Positions 9,701 through 16,408 of a stretch of DNA of 64,000 nt are shown piece by piece. How positions within the stretch are numbered: the first letter of the stretch is position 1; every line of letters begins with the position of its first letter. The stretch comes from Acidobacteria bacterium 28-9 (GTDB lineage: Bacteria; Acidobacteriota; Blastocatellia; Pyrinomonadales; Pyrinomonadaceae), in NCBI GenBank assembly GCA_002050355.1, contig MWYY01000051.1, positions 1 to 64,000 on the forward strand. Direction: 5' to 3'. Both the position numbers and the translations under genes were made by a program. A model generated the notes under the pieces. The model ran no database searches, was not told where the DNA came from, and saw nothing but the letters and a program-made list of their open reading frames with translations.

Positions 9701-10598
9701 CAGTTCTTTGAGCGAACAGGGCGTTCTCGGTTTTGAATACGGCTATTCGGTCGTCGCTCCCGACGCGCTCATTATGTGGGAAGCGCAGTTCGGTGATTTT
9801 TCCAACGGCGCGCAGGTAATCATTGACCAATACATTGCCGCGTCCGAAGACAAATGGCAGCAGAAGTGTCGTCTTGTAATGCTTCTGCCACACGGCTACG
9901 AAGGTCAAGGACCGGAACATTCTTCCGCGCGTCTTGAAAGATATTTACAGCTTTGCGCGGAAAATAATTTGCAGGTTTGCTATCCTTCGACGCCCGCGCA
10001 GTATTTTCACCTTTTGCGCCGACAAGTTCGGCAGGAAATTGTTCGCCCGCTGATTGTGATGACGCCGAAAAGCTTATTGCGGCTTCCGGCGGCAACATCA
10101 ACGATTGAAGAACTGACAAACGGCGGATTTCAGCCCGTCATCAACGACATAAAAGTAACCGACAAAGAAAAAGTTAAACGCATCGTTTTGTGTTCCGGCA
10201 AAGTCTTCTACGATTTGGACATCGCGCGCACGGACGCGCACGACAACCGCGTCGCAATCATCCGCGTCGAGCAGTTTTATCCGTTTCCCGCTTCAGCGTT
10301 AAAAGAAATTTTTGCCGAATACAAAAATGCCACGCAAATTTTCTGGACGCAGGAAGAACCGCAAAATATGGGCGGCTGGTCGTTTGTCGAACCGCGCCTG
10401 CGAGAGATTTTGCCCGCAAATGTCAGCTTAAAATACGTCGGCAGAAGCGCGTCGGCATCGCCCGCAACCGGCTCTTACGCGATTCACAATCTCGAACAGG
10501 AAAAACTCGTTAACGATTCTTTAATTAAAGAGACGGACGAAATTTCAGCCGCTTCAACGGCGGAAGTAGCCGAAAAACTCGCACCGGCAGGCGCGTGA
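6762..10598 (+). CDS. kgd: multifunctional 2-oxoglutarate dehydrogenase E1 with fused E2-type acyltransferase domain (Kgd type)
   Basis: TCA-cycle enzyme that decarboxylates 2-oxoglutarate with ThDP. Residues 1-45 are the E1 N-terminal segment (YIAENFGDNAGYVEGLLSRF), followed by a Thr/Ala/Lys linker (~55-125). Residues ~145-355 are an E2-like acyltransferase core that ends in TYDHRVIQGAESG, and ~390-1255 form the E1 body with the ThDP region HGDAAFAGQG. There is no lipoyl domain at the N-terminus. This order matches mycobacterial Kgd (SucA) rather than the separate SucA/SucB of E. coli. At 1278 aa it is full length. GTG start at 6762 is preceded by AAAGAGGT. In the known systems a separate lipoylated E2 (pyruvate dehydrogenase) and E3 complete the complex; neither is in this window. 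Confidence 0.93.
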   Translation: MSEKVMNPSEYIAENFGDNAGYVEGLLSRFQSDPNLVDESWRVFFGDLLNGNAPQTEQGNGQTAPTKMQTKDVSADKTNGATKPETAATAQNVATQTSATAKKPETVTAVSASVGAETQVKPIVGASKKIVENMEESLTVPTATSVRNVPVKVLEENRRVVNEHLQEQGRGKVSFTHLIAWAIIKALKNYPQLNNGYGFVAGKPSRLENESVNLGIAIDIEKKDGSRNLLVPNIKGANKMNFAEFLAAYNEIVKRSREGKLEINDFQGTTISLTNPGTLGTVSSNPRLMSGQSAIIATGAIEYPAEYQAMTDGALSQIGISKTVTLTSTYDHRVIQGAESGLFLAKIHEFLVGKHEFYDEIFADLEISYSPLRWAQDYNPSLFGSDHLREQTVKQAKVLELINAYRTRGHLLADIDPLNMTSHHATELDLENYGLTIWDLDREFITGGLHGKEVSTLREILWVMRRAYCGKVGIEYRHIQSKEEKTWLREQIRQQFVDPEPLSIETQKQLLQKLIEAEQFEQFLHKKYLGQKRFSLEGTETVIPLLDQLIEEGAARGVEEVFMGMAHRGRLNVLSNIVGDAAKGDMAERIFTVFEGTSHPSFPADEGDVKYHQGAIGSRKTKNGNDVKINLSCNPSHLEFVDAVVEGMARARQDELLEGKSDSREAVNDRVLPVLLHGDAAFAGQGIVMETLQLASLRGYLTGGTIHIVINNQIGFTTAPEASRSSIYSTDAAQITQIPIFHINGDSPETALRVVKIALDYRQEFNKDVALDLVGFRRLGHNEGDEPSYTQPLMYARVKAHPGVRALYAQKLVADKIISEDELKQMTDAVVGKYEEILNRAKQIATDKPKRDALPGQIEDEDGSAVLTTAIGRQTLQKVSEKISLVPDNFHINPKMVGQLARRAKMGTGEAPMDWGFAEAIAFGSLVLEGIDVRLSGQDSGRGTFSHRHALMYDIQNGAAWCPLAELKSTEKPAQFEVFDSSLSEQGVLGFEYGYSVVAPDALIMWEAQFGDFSNGAQVIIDQYIAASEDKWQQKCRLVMLLPHGYEGQGPEHSSARLERYLQLCAENNLQVCYPSTPAQYFHLLRRQVRQEIVRPLIVMTPKSLLRLPAATSTIEELTNGGFQPVINDIKVTDKEKVKRIVLCSGKVFYDLDIARTDAHDNRVAIIRVEQFYPFPASALKEIFAEYKNATQIFWTQEEPQNMGGWSFVEPRLREILPANVSLKYVGRSASASPATGSYAIHNLEQEKLVNDSLIKETDEISAASTAEVAEKLAPAGA

Positions 10599-10633
10599 AA
10601 ATGTTACTTTGTGAAACACATTTTCCTGAATAC

Positions 10634-10697
10634 TTTAGACAAAAATCATTGATTTTTATCTGCACTTAAATCTAATATGGAAGTGTCTAAATTTTTA
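10634..10697 (+). terminator. candidate terminator after kgd
   Basis: TTTAGACA (10634-10641) pairs with TGTCTAAA (10684-10691), followed by ATTTTTAT; a smaller internal stem AAAAATC/GATTTTT lies between the arms. It is 36 bases after the kgd stop. Confidence 0.45.
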
Positions 10698-10712
10698 TGA
10701 TTGGGATAAATT

Positions 10713-11468
10713 ATGCGTCGTTTTGTTTTTTATTTGGCGGTTGCTTTGTTGGCATTCGGGATTGGTTCGCTCATTGTGGTTAGGTTTTACTTTAAATCTG
10801 TTGAGCAATCTTCTATTGCCGAGAAAGTTGAAATTACTGAAAATGTTTCCAAAATTGAACCTAAAAATGAGGAAATAAAATACGGCTGTAAAGAAAGAGA
10901 ACTTGAATCATTTTGGGAAGAATTAAACAAAGCAAAATTTATCAGCTTAAAAGAACGAGAAATAAAAATCAGACACACAGATTCAGCTTTTACAAGTGTT
11001 CCTGACTTAACTGGTTTCGATATAGAATGGATTGATTTTCTGAAAAAATTTAATTGTGCATATTTTGCTGGTATTGATGACGATATTGGTTTGGTTGATT
11101 TGAATAACGACGGTGAAAAGGAAATTTTAGTTGCTGGAGAATTATCGGGTTATCATGCAGAAAAAGAGTTATTTGTTTTTCAAAAGAATAATGGTTTATG
11201 GGAAACAATCTTATTTGATATTGGAAATCAGGAAACGGAAATAAAAAATTCAAAGACTAATAGTTATTTAGATATAGAAACGAAAACAAGTATTAGCGGC
11301 GGCTACCAAACTATAGATGTCTTTAAGTTTAATGGTAGTAATTACGAAGAGAAAGATTGTTTTTCAAACAATCGTGTCATAGATATTGGTGATGAAACGG
11401 TGGGGCTTGATAAAGCAGTTATAACCCGCGAGAAATGCTTTCAGAAATTTAGCAATATTTTGAAGTAA
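10713..11468 (+). CDS. membrane-anchored protein of unknown function with a DxNxDGxxE motif
   Basis: A single transmembrane segment (residues ~5-27) is followed by an extracytoplasmic domain of ~220 residues. Near residue 130 the sequence GLVDLNNDGEKEILVAG matches the calcium-binding motif of FG-GAP/VCBS-like repeats, which suggests a fold related to those repeats, but only one copy is clear. Four cysteines (near residues 57, 110, 212 and 244) could form disulfides. Codon choice is strongly A+T-biased (AAA, GAA, ATT, TTT) compared with kgd and the neighbouring genes, a sign of recent acquisition. The start ATG follows TGGGATAA. I do not recognise a named family. It converges on the next gene across a hairpin. 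Confidence 0.6.
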   Translation: MRRFVFYLAVALLAFGIGSLIVVRFYFKSVEQSSIAEKVEITENVSKIEPKNEEIKYGCKERELESFWEELNKAKFISLKEREIKIRHTDSAFTSVPDLTGFDIEWIDFLKKFNCAYFAGIDDDIGLVDLNNDGEKEILVAGELSGYHAEKELFVFQKNNGLWETILFDIGNQETEIKNSKTNSYLDIETKTSISGGYQTIDVFKFNGSNYEEKDCFSNNRVIDIGDETVGLDKAVITREKCFQKFSNILK

Positions 11469-11478
11469 AATTTGCTTC

Positions 11479-11512
11479 GGAACTATAAATCTATAGTTTC
11501 AAATTTTTTTGT
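11479..11512 (+). terminator. terminator after the A+T-rich orphan
   Basis: Stem GGAACTATA (11479-11487) / TATAGTTTC (11492-11500) with a 4-base loop, then AAATTTTTTTG. It lies between convergent genes. Confidence 0.65.
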
Positions 11513-11561
11513 TTTTACTCATTTAGTAACATTTTATAAATCCTTTTTCACACAGGAGGAT

Positions 11562-12428
11562 TTATTTCTTTTCCGCTTTCTTCTCAATTTCCTTTACAAT
11601 GCGCGTCGCGTGATTTCTGGCAATCAGCGGTAGGCGTTCGTCGTTTGAAAGTTCCTGCAGAAATGGCAGCATTTGCGCGGCATCGGAAATTTCATTGCGC
11701 TTTATCATTGAGTCGAGCGCGTCCATCAAACCGGGCGATTCAAGCGGTTGATTCGCACGCGCAAGATTCACGTCGAAAATCCAAACAAACTGTTGACCGA
11801 TTCGGCGATATTCGTCCGCCAGCAGTTTCGCGTTCTTGTTTTCCGTCCAGTTAAATTCGACGCTTCGCTCGCGCCCGTCTTTTTTTACCGCGAACGTCAT
11901 CGTGCCTAAGTGCGCGTAACTTTTCTCCGCCGATTGATATGTTTCCTTTGAATCGAGAAAATTCAAGCTGCTGAAAATCACTTTAACGCGCTCCAAAGCG
12001 GCGGGCGACAGCTGAATCGGGTCGGTTATTAAATCGCCGAAATTCTTTTTCAAAAAAGATATTTTGCCGCGCCCGTTTTCGTCGTGTTCGATAAAAATTT
12101 TTGAAACAAGAAAATCCGGCTGTGAAAATGTATAGAAATAAACAGGCGCGGCTTGCTTTTCCTGATTCAGACGCGCGTTGGTTTTCGCCGCTTCGTTAGC
12201 TTTTTTAGCTGTTTCAGCCGGCGCGGTTTCACCTGCCGGACGTTCGTTCTTTTTAGCCGGTTCTTCGGCAGACATTTCAGCCGGCGCAACCGACTTTTTA
12301 AGAACCGTTTTCGCGGTCGCTTTTGCTACCGACTTTTTCGTTTTGCGCGTCTTGCTTTGCGCCAAGGCAGAATTTGTAAAACCTGCAAAGACGGCGAAAA
12401 CGAAAACAAGAAAAGTTATTTTTTTCAT
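11562..12428 (-). CDS. secreted protein of unknown function
   Basis: Begins with a clear signal peptide (MKKITFLVFVFAVFAGFTNSALA) and then a Lys/Ala/Thr/Glu-rich, probably disordered stretch to about residue 85. A folded domain follows (VYFYTFSQPDF onward), and the last 60 residues look helical (LPFLQELSNDERLPLIARNHA), resembling a HEAT-like turn. The start could be ATG at 12428 or TTG at 12443, which would overlap the smc stop; I took the ATG since it begins directly with the signal peptide. It is 8 bases downstream of smc and so probably its co-transcribed partner, though an exported protein has no obvious link to chromosome structure. Not recognised as a named family. Confidence 0.65.
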   Translation of the reverse strand: MKKITFLVFVFAVFAGFTNSALAQSKTRKTKKSVAKATAKTVLKKSVAPAEMSAEEPAKKNERPAGETAPAETAKKANEAAKTNARLNQEKQAAPVYFYTFSQPDFLVSKIFIEHDENGRGKISFLKKNFGDLITDPIQLSPAALERVKVIFSSLNFLDSKETYQSAEKSYAHLGTMTFAVKKDGRERSVEFNWTENKNAKLLADEYRRIGQQFVWIFDVNLARANQPLESPGLMDALDSMIKRNEISDAAQMLPFLQELSNDERLPLIARNHATRIVKEIEKKAEKK

Positions 12429-12435
12429 TATAAAA

Positions 12436-15400
12436 TTACTCAAACCTGACCGAGACGACTTTTGAAACTCCGGCTTCCTGCATCGTTACGCCATAAAGCG
12501 CGCGTGCCGCTTCCATCGTGCGCTTATTGTGTGTGATGACGATAAATTGCGTTTTCTCCGACATTGCAGCGATTTTATTGACAAAACGACCGACGTTCGC
12601 GTCGTCAAGCGGCGCGTCAACTTCGTCCAGCAGGCAAAACGGTGCTGGACGAAAGCGGAAAACCGCCATCACGAGCGCGATTGCGGTCATCGCTTTTTCG
12701 CCGCCGGAGAGAAGCAAAATATTTTGCAAACGCTTTCCGGGCGGCTGTGCGACAATTTCAATTCCGGCTTCGAGAACGTCTTCCTGTTCAGTTTCAAGCA
12801 ACGTCATTTCGCCTTTGCCGCCGCCGAAAAGCTCCTGGAAAAATTCGGCAAAATTGCGGTTTATCGCAAAAAACGCTTCTTTAAATTTATCGCGTGAGCG
12901 TTCCTTGATTTCGCGCAAGGCTTCTTCCGCCGTGCTGATGCCGTCAATAATATCTTTTCTTTGCGCGGTTAAAAACAAAAGTCGTTCTTCGGTTTCAGAT
13001 AATTCTTCGAGCGCGAGCATATTTATTGCGCCGAAATTTTCCTGACGCTGGCGCAAATCTTCGACCGAACGGCGCGCCTCGCCTAAATCAAAATCCGTTT
13101 CAACCGGTTCGGTTTCGACCAGTTCGACAAGAGATAAATTCAATTCTTGCGCACATTTTTCGTTAATATTGCGCAGTTTAGTAATTGCTTCGGTTTGGCT
13201 GATTTCAAACGCGGCACGCTGATTTCTCGCCGCGGCGGCTTGCTTATTGAGGTCGGCAAGTTCCAAAGACATTAAATCCGCCTGCTCACGTGCAAGTTTA
13301 AGATGCGCCGTGGCTTCACCGAGTTCGTTTTGCTCGCTGATTTTTTCGGTTTCGGCAAACTCAATTTTCTGCTCGATTTCGCGAATTGATACGGATAATT
13401 CCTGCGCCGCGCCGCCGGTTTCCAGAATTTCCAAATCGAGTCGCGACAAACGCGACTCTAATTCGGTTTGCTCGTTTTCAATCCGCCGCAGAGCCGCTTG
13501 TGCCGAGCGCCGTCGTTCCTGGGAAGTCGCTGCCAGAGTTCTTTTTTCGTTCAAAACAGAGTTTCTGTTTTCGGTCGAGGCGCGTGCTTCGCTCAATTTG
13601 TTTGAAATTTCCTGGATTTTTTTCGCCGTCGCCGCGCGTTCTTGTTCGGCTTTGTGCGCGTTCGTTTGCGCGTCTGCTTGCTTTGTCTCTAGTTCCGCAA
13701 TTTCGTTTACGATTTGTTTCGACTCGCCCGCAACGACTTTTTTATGGCGTTCGGCGCGTTCGATTTCCTGCTTGATGGATTTTTCGCGGATTTCCATCCC
13801 GAGCGCCTCGCGCTCGATTTTGACTATCAACGATTGCAAATCGACGATTTTGTTTTCCTGCTCACTCAAATGCACACGCGCTTTTTCGGTTTCTTTTTCG
13901 GATTTTACAACTTCTTTGGACGAATTTTGTAAAGCCGCGTCGAGTTCGCGCAATTCACGTTTGAAGGCAAGCAGCGATAAGTTTTTTTCGTTCGATTTAG
14001 TTGCTTGTCCGCTGACGACAAAGAGTTTTTCGCCAATCATCAAATCGCCGTCGAAATTGACAAAAATTCGGTCATCTTTATCTTTAGCCTCGTCAAAATT
14101 TTCAACCAACCGCGCCGCCATCTCGCGCGGAAAAACCGTTTCCAGAAGCGCGGCAAAATCATCTGATATTCCGAGAAAATTTTTAATGTCCGGTTTTTGG
14201 TGTTTGCTTTGCGATTTCAAAGTTTGAACTTTGTGCTTTGAACTTTGAACTAAAACCGCAATTCTTCCCGGATTGTTTTCGCTTAAATACGCAAGCGTTT
14301 TGCGCGCGTCCGTTTCGGTTTTGACCAAAACAGTTTCCAGAAAAATGCCGAAAACGCTTTCGACGGCGCGTTCCGCTTGCTCTTCGACCTTTAAGTTATC
14401 AGCGAGAATTCCCAAAAATTCGACACCGATTTTCGTTTGTTCCTCGAAAAGTTTCTGCACCGATGGCGCATAAACGGCGTGTTTTTCTTCGAGTTCGCGC
14501 AAGGTTTCGAGCCTATGCCGTGTGCGCGAAAAATTTTCACGCAAATCGTTCGTAGTTTTTTCGTTCGCTTGCAGAACCGTTCGCGCTTTGCCGGAAATCT
14601 TAAGAAGTTCCTGCTTTTCAGTTTCCAGCTGCGAGAGTTTTTCGCGTTCGCCCGATAAATCGCGTGCTAATTTTGCGGCTTCTTTTTCGTGTTCGGCGTA
14701 AGTATCGGCGGCGCGCTCTGCTTCTCGCTGCAAGCCCTCGGCGCGTTCTCTTAATCGTTCAATCGTGTTTTCCAACTGGCGTTCGTTCGCCGTCAGACGC
14801 TCGACCGAGGTCGTATGCTGCAAAACTTCGGTGCGCGCTGCTTCGAGATTTGCTTCAATTTCGCGCTGACGGCGAACTTCGGTTTGATATTTCTTTTCGG
14901 CTTCGGCAAGCGCGATTTCGTTTTTTCCGGCTTCAGCCAGTACTTTTTGCTCGTCGTTTTTGAGACGTTCGATTTCAGATTTGAAAAGTTTAAGGCGCTG
15001 CCCGGTTACTTCGATTTCGCTTTTGAGAGCGGCGGAACGCTTTTCTAAATTCTCGATTTGTTCGGTTTTGTATTGTCGGTCGCGCTGGTTTCGGTCGCGC
15101 TGCAAAGCGTTTTCAGCGTGTGCGGCGCGAAGCGCGGAAAGATTCTCTTCCGATTTGCGCGCTTCGTTTGTCGCTTCTCGAAACGATTTGTCTTTTTCGG
15201 CAACTTGCGAAAAAATTGCACGTTCCGTCTTTGTCGCCTCTTCCAAATTCCGGTCTAGTTCGCCGACGAGTTCTGTTAAATGCCTGCCTTCGGCGGCGAA
15301 TAGATGGCGGAGAAGCGCGCGAAACTCTTCACGCATAATTTTGTAGCGTCGCGTTTTTGCCGCTTGACGGTGCAATCCGTTTGCTTGTTTTTCGATTTCC

Positions 15401-16242
15401 GCAACTATGTCGGAGATGCGGCTCAGATTTGTTTTCGCTGATTCGAGCCGCGTTTCGGCGGCGCGCTGGCGTGTTCTGAATTTGGAAATTCCGGCAGCTT
15501 CTTCGATTAAATTTCGTCTGTCCGAAGGTTTTGAAGACAAAATTTGTCCGATTTTCCCTTGTTCGATTAGAGCGTAATGCGCTCCCGACAATCCGGTTCC
15601 GGCAAACAAATCCTGAATATCGCGCAGGCGGCAGGATTTTCCGTTTAATTGATATTCGCTTTCACCGGAAAGATACAACCGGCGCGTTACCGAGACGGCT
15701 TCGCCGGGTGCGAAATCGAGCGCGAAGCTGCGCGGCTTCCAATGTCGTTTTGTTTTTATTTTCTTCTGAACCGTTTGAATCGAACCGACTTGCGCGGCTT
15801 GCGCCAATTCAGCGGTAAGTGGTGAGTTGTAAGTGGTAAGTTCGTCGGTTGTCGTTTCCGAGGCGGCGTCTTCCGTTTCGGGTTCGTCTAAAATTATGGA
15901 TTTTTCGTCGAGTTCGCCTAATACTTCGTCGATGTCGCTTAAATCCTCTTCGTCACTCGCAAATTCAAATTCTTCATCACGAACCAGATGCAGCACAACT
16001 TCCGCCATTCCCGAAGATTTCCGACGGCTTGTGCCTTGAAAAACAACGTCTTTCATTTCTTCGCCGCGCAGAGATTTTGCGCGCTGCTCGCCCAAAACCC
16101 AGGCAATCGCGTCGCTGACATTGCTTTTCCCGCAACCGTTCGGTCCGACGACCGCCGTTATTCCGTTGCCGGTAAAAACAATTTCCGTGTAGTCGGCAAA
16201 AGACTTAAAGCCCGTAATTTCGAGACGCTGAAGTTTGAACAT
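12436..16242 (-). CDS. smc: chromosome partition protein SMC
   Basis: Condensin ATPase that compacts and separates chromosomes with ScpA/ScpB. The Walker A motif GPNGCGKSN is at residues ~33-41, two long coiled coils flank a hinge (~575-735), and the C-terminal head carries the signature LLSGGEKAMTAIAL and Walker B CLLDEVDAPLDDAN. At 1268 aa it is longer than the usual ~1180. Extra sequence sits in the N-terminal head: between VVLHL (~85) and VSVTRRLY (~184) there are ~95 residues, many of them Asp/Glu, where relatives have ~25. Two stretches are encoded by period-7 DNA repeats: residues ~134-143 in that insertion and ~664-683 in the hinge (VQSSKHKVQTLKSQSKHQKP). All ATPase motifs are intact, so it should work. 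Confidence 0.95.
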   Translation of the reverse strand: MFKLQRLEITGFKSFADYTEIVFTGNGITAVVGPNGCGKSNVSDAIAWVLGEQRAKSLRGEEMKDVVFQGTSRRKSSGMAEVVLHLVRDEEFEFASDEEDLSDIDEVLGELDEKSIILDEPETEDAASETTTDELTTYNSPLTAELAQAAQVGSIQTVQKKIKTKRHWKPRSFALDFAPGEAVSVTRRLYLSGESEYQLNGKSCRLRDIQDLFAGTGLSGAHYALIEQGKIGQILSSKPSDRRNLIEEAAGISKFRTRQRAAETRLESAKTNLSRISDIVAEIEKQANGLHRQAAKTRRYKIMREEFRALLRHLFAAEGRHLTELVGELDRNLEEATKTERAIFSQVAEKDKSFREATNEARKSEENLSALRAAHAENALQRDRNQRDRQYKTEQIENLEKRSAALKSEIEVTGQRLKLFKSEIERLKNDEQKVLAEAGKNEIALAEAEKKYQTEVRRQREIEANLEAARTEVLQHTTSVERLTANERQLENTIERLRERAEGLQREAERAADTYAEHEKEAAKLARDLSGEREKLSQLETEKQELLKISGKARTVLQANEKTTNDLRENFSRTRHRLETLRELEEKHAVYAPSVQKLFEEQTKIGVEFLGILADNLKVEEQAERAVESVFGIFLETVLVKTETDARKTLAYLSENNPGRIAVLVQSSKHKVQTLKSQSKHQKPDIKNFLGISDDFAALLETVFPREMAARLVENFDEAKDKDDRIFVNFDGDLMIGEKLFVVSGQATKSNEKNLSLLAFKRELRELDAALQNSSKEVVKSEKETEKARVHLSEQENKIVDLQSLIVKIEREALGMEIREKSIKQEIERAERHKKVVAGESKQIVNEIAELETKQADAQTNAHKAEQERAATAKKIQEISNKLSEARASTENRNSVLNEKRTLAATSQERRRSAQAALRRIENEQTELESRLSRLDLEILETGGAAQELSVSIREIEQKIEFAETEKISEQNELGEATAHLKLAREQADLMSLELADLNKQAAAARNQRAAFEISQTEAITKLRNINEKCAQELNLSLVELVETEPVETDFDLGEARRSVEDLRQRQENFGAINMLALEELSETEERLLFLTAQRKDIIDGISTAEEALREIKERSRDKFKEAFFAINRNFAEFFQELFGGGKGEMTLLETEQEDVLEAGIEIVAQPPGKRLQNILLLSGGEKAMTAIALVMAVFRFRPAPFCLLDEVDAPLDDANVGRFVNKIAAMSEKTQFIVITHNKRTMEAARALYGVTMQEAGVSKVVSVRFE
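14197..14252 (-). repeat. period-7 repeat read in frame in the SMC hinge
   Basis: On the plus strand the bases read TTTGGTG, TTTGCTT, then TTTGAAC, TTTGTGC, TTTGAAC, TTTGAAC. The stretch is translated into a Lys/Ser/Gln-rich loop in the SMC hinge and keeps the frame. Confidence 0.75.
15814..15841 (-). repeat. period-7 repeat read in frame in the SMC head insertion
   Basis: Four exact-length units on the plus strand: GGTAAGT, GGTGAGT, TGTAAGT, GGTAAGT. The complement codes for ELTTYNSPLT at residues ~134-143. The same words (ACTTACC) occur in the intergenic hairpin at 32620-32644. Confidence 0.75.
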
Positions 16243-16244
16243 TT

Positions 16245-16278
16245 TATAGTGCGTTTGATTTGGAGAGCAAGCACTATA
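16245..16278. promoter_or_regulatory. inverted repeat directly upstream of smc
   Basis: TATAGTGC (16245-16252) and GCACTATA (16271-16278) form a perfect 8-bp inverted repeat with 18 bases between, starting 3 bases upstream of the smc ATG at 16242. Its position fits an operator or a 5' leader hairpin; which one cannot be decided from sequence. Confidence 0.35.
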
Positions 16279-16355
16279 TTTTGTTAATTTTGCTCTTTGA
16301 AGTCAAACGTAAATCAATTACGACTTTTATTTATCAAATTTCAGAATGAAAAAGA

Positions 16356-16382
16356 CGAGACTGCTTGTGAAAAACAATCTCG
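16356..16382 (-). terminator. terminator after the Oar-like receptor
   Basis: Read on the minus strand, CGAGATTG (16382-16375) pairs with CAGTCTCG (16363-16356, one G-U pair), and is followed by TCTTTTTC. It lies 27 bases after the receptor stop. Confidence 0.6.
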
Positions 16383-16408
16383 CCAAAAGTTAAAGTTTAA
16401 GTTTTATT

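Noticed and set aside
13247-14227. 326-codon open frame on the plus strand, opposite smc
   Set aside because: It is antisense to intact SMC coding sequence, is Ser/Arg-rich as expected from the complement of Glu/Ala/Arg coiled-coil codons, and has no domain or ribosome-binding site.
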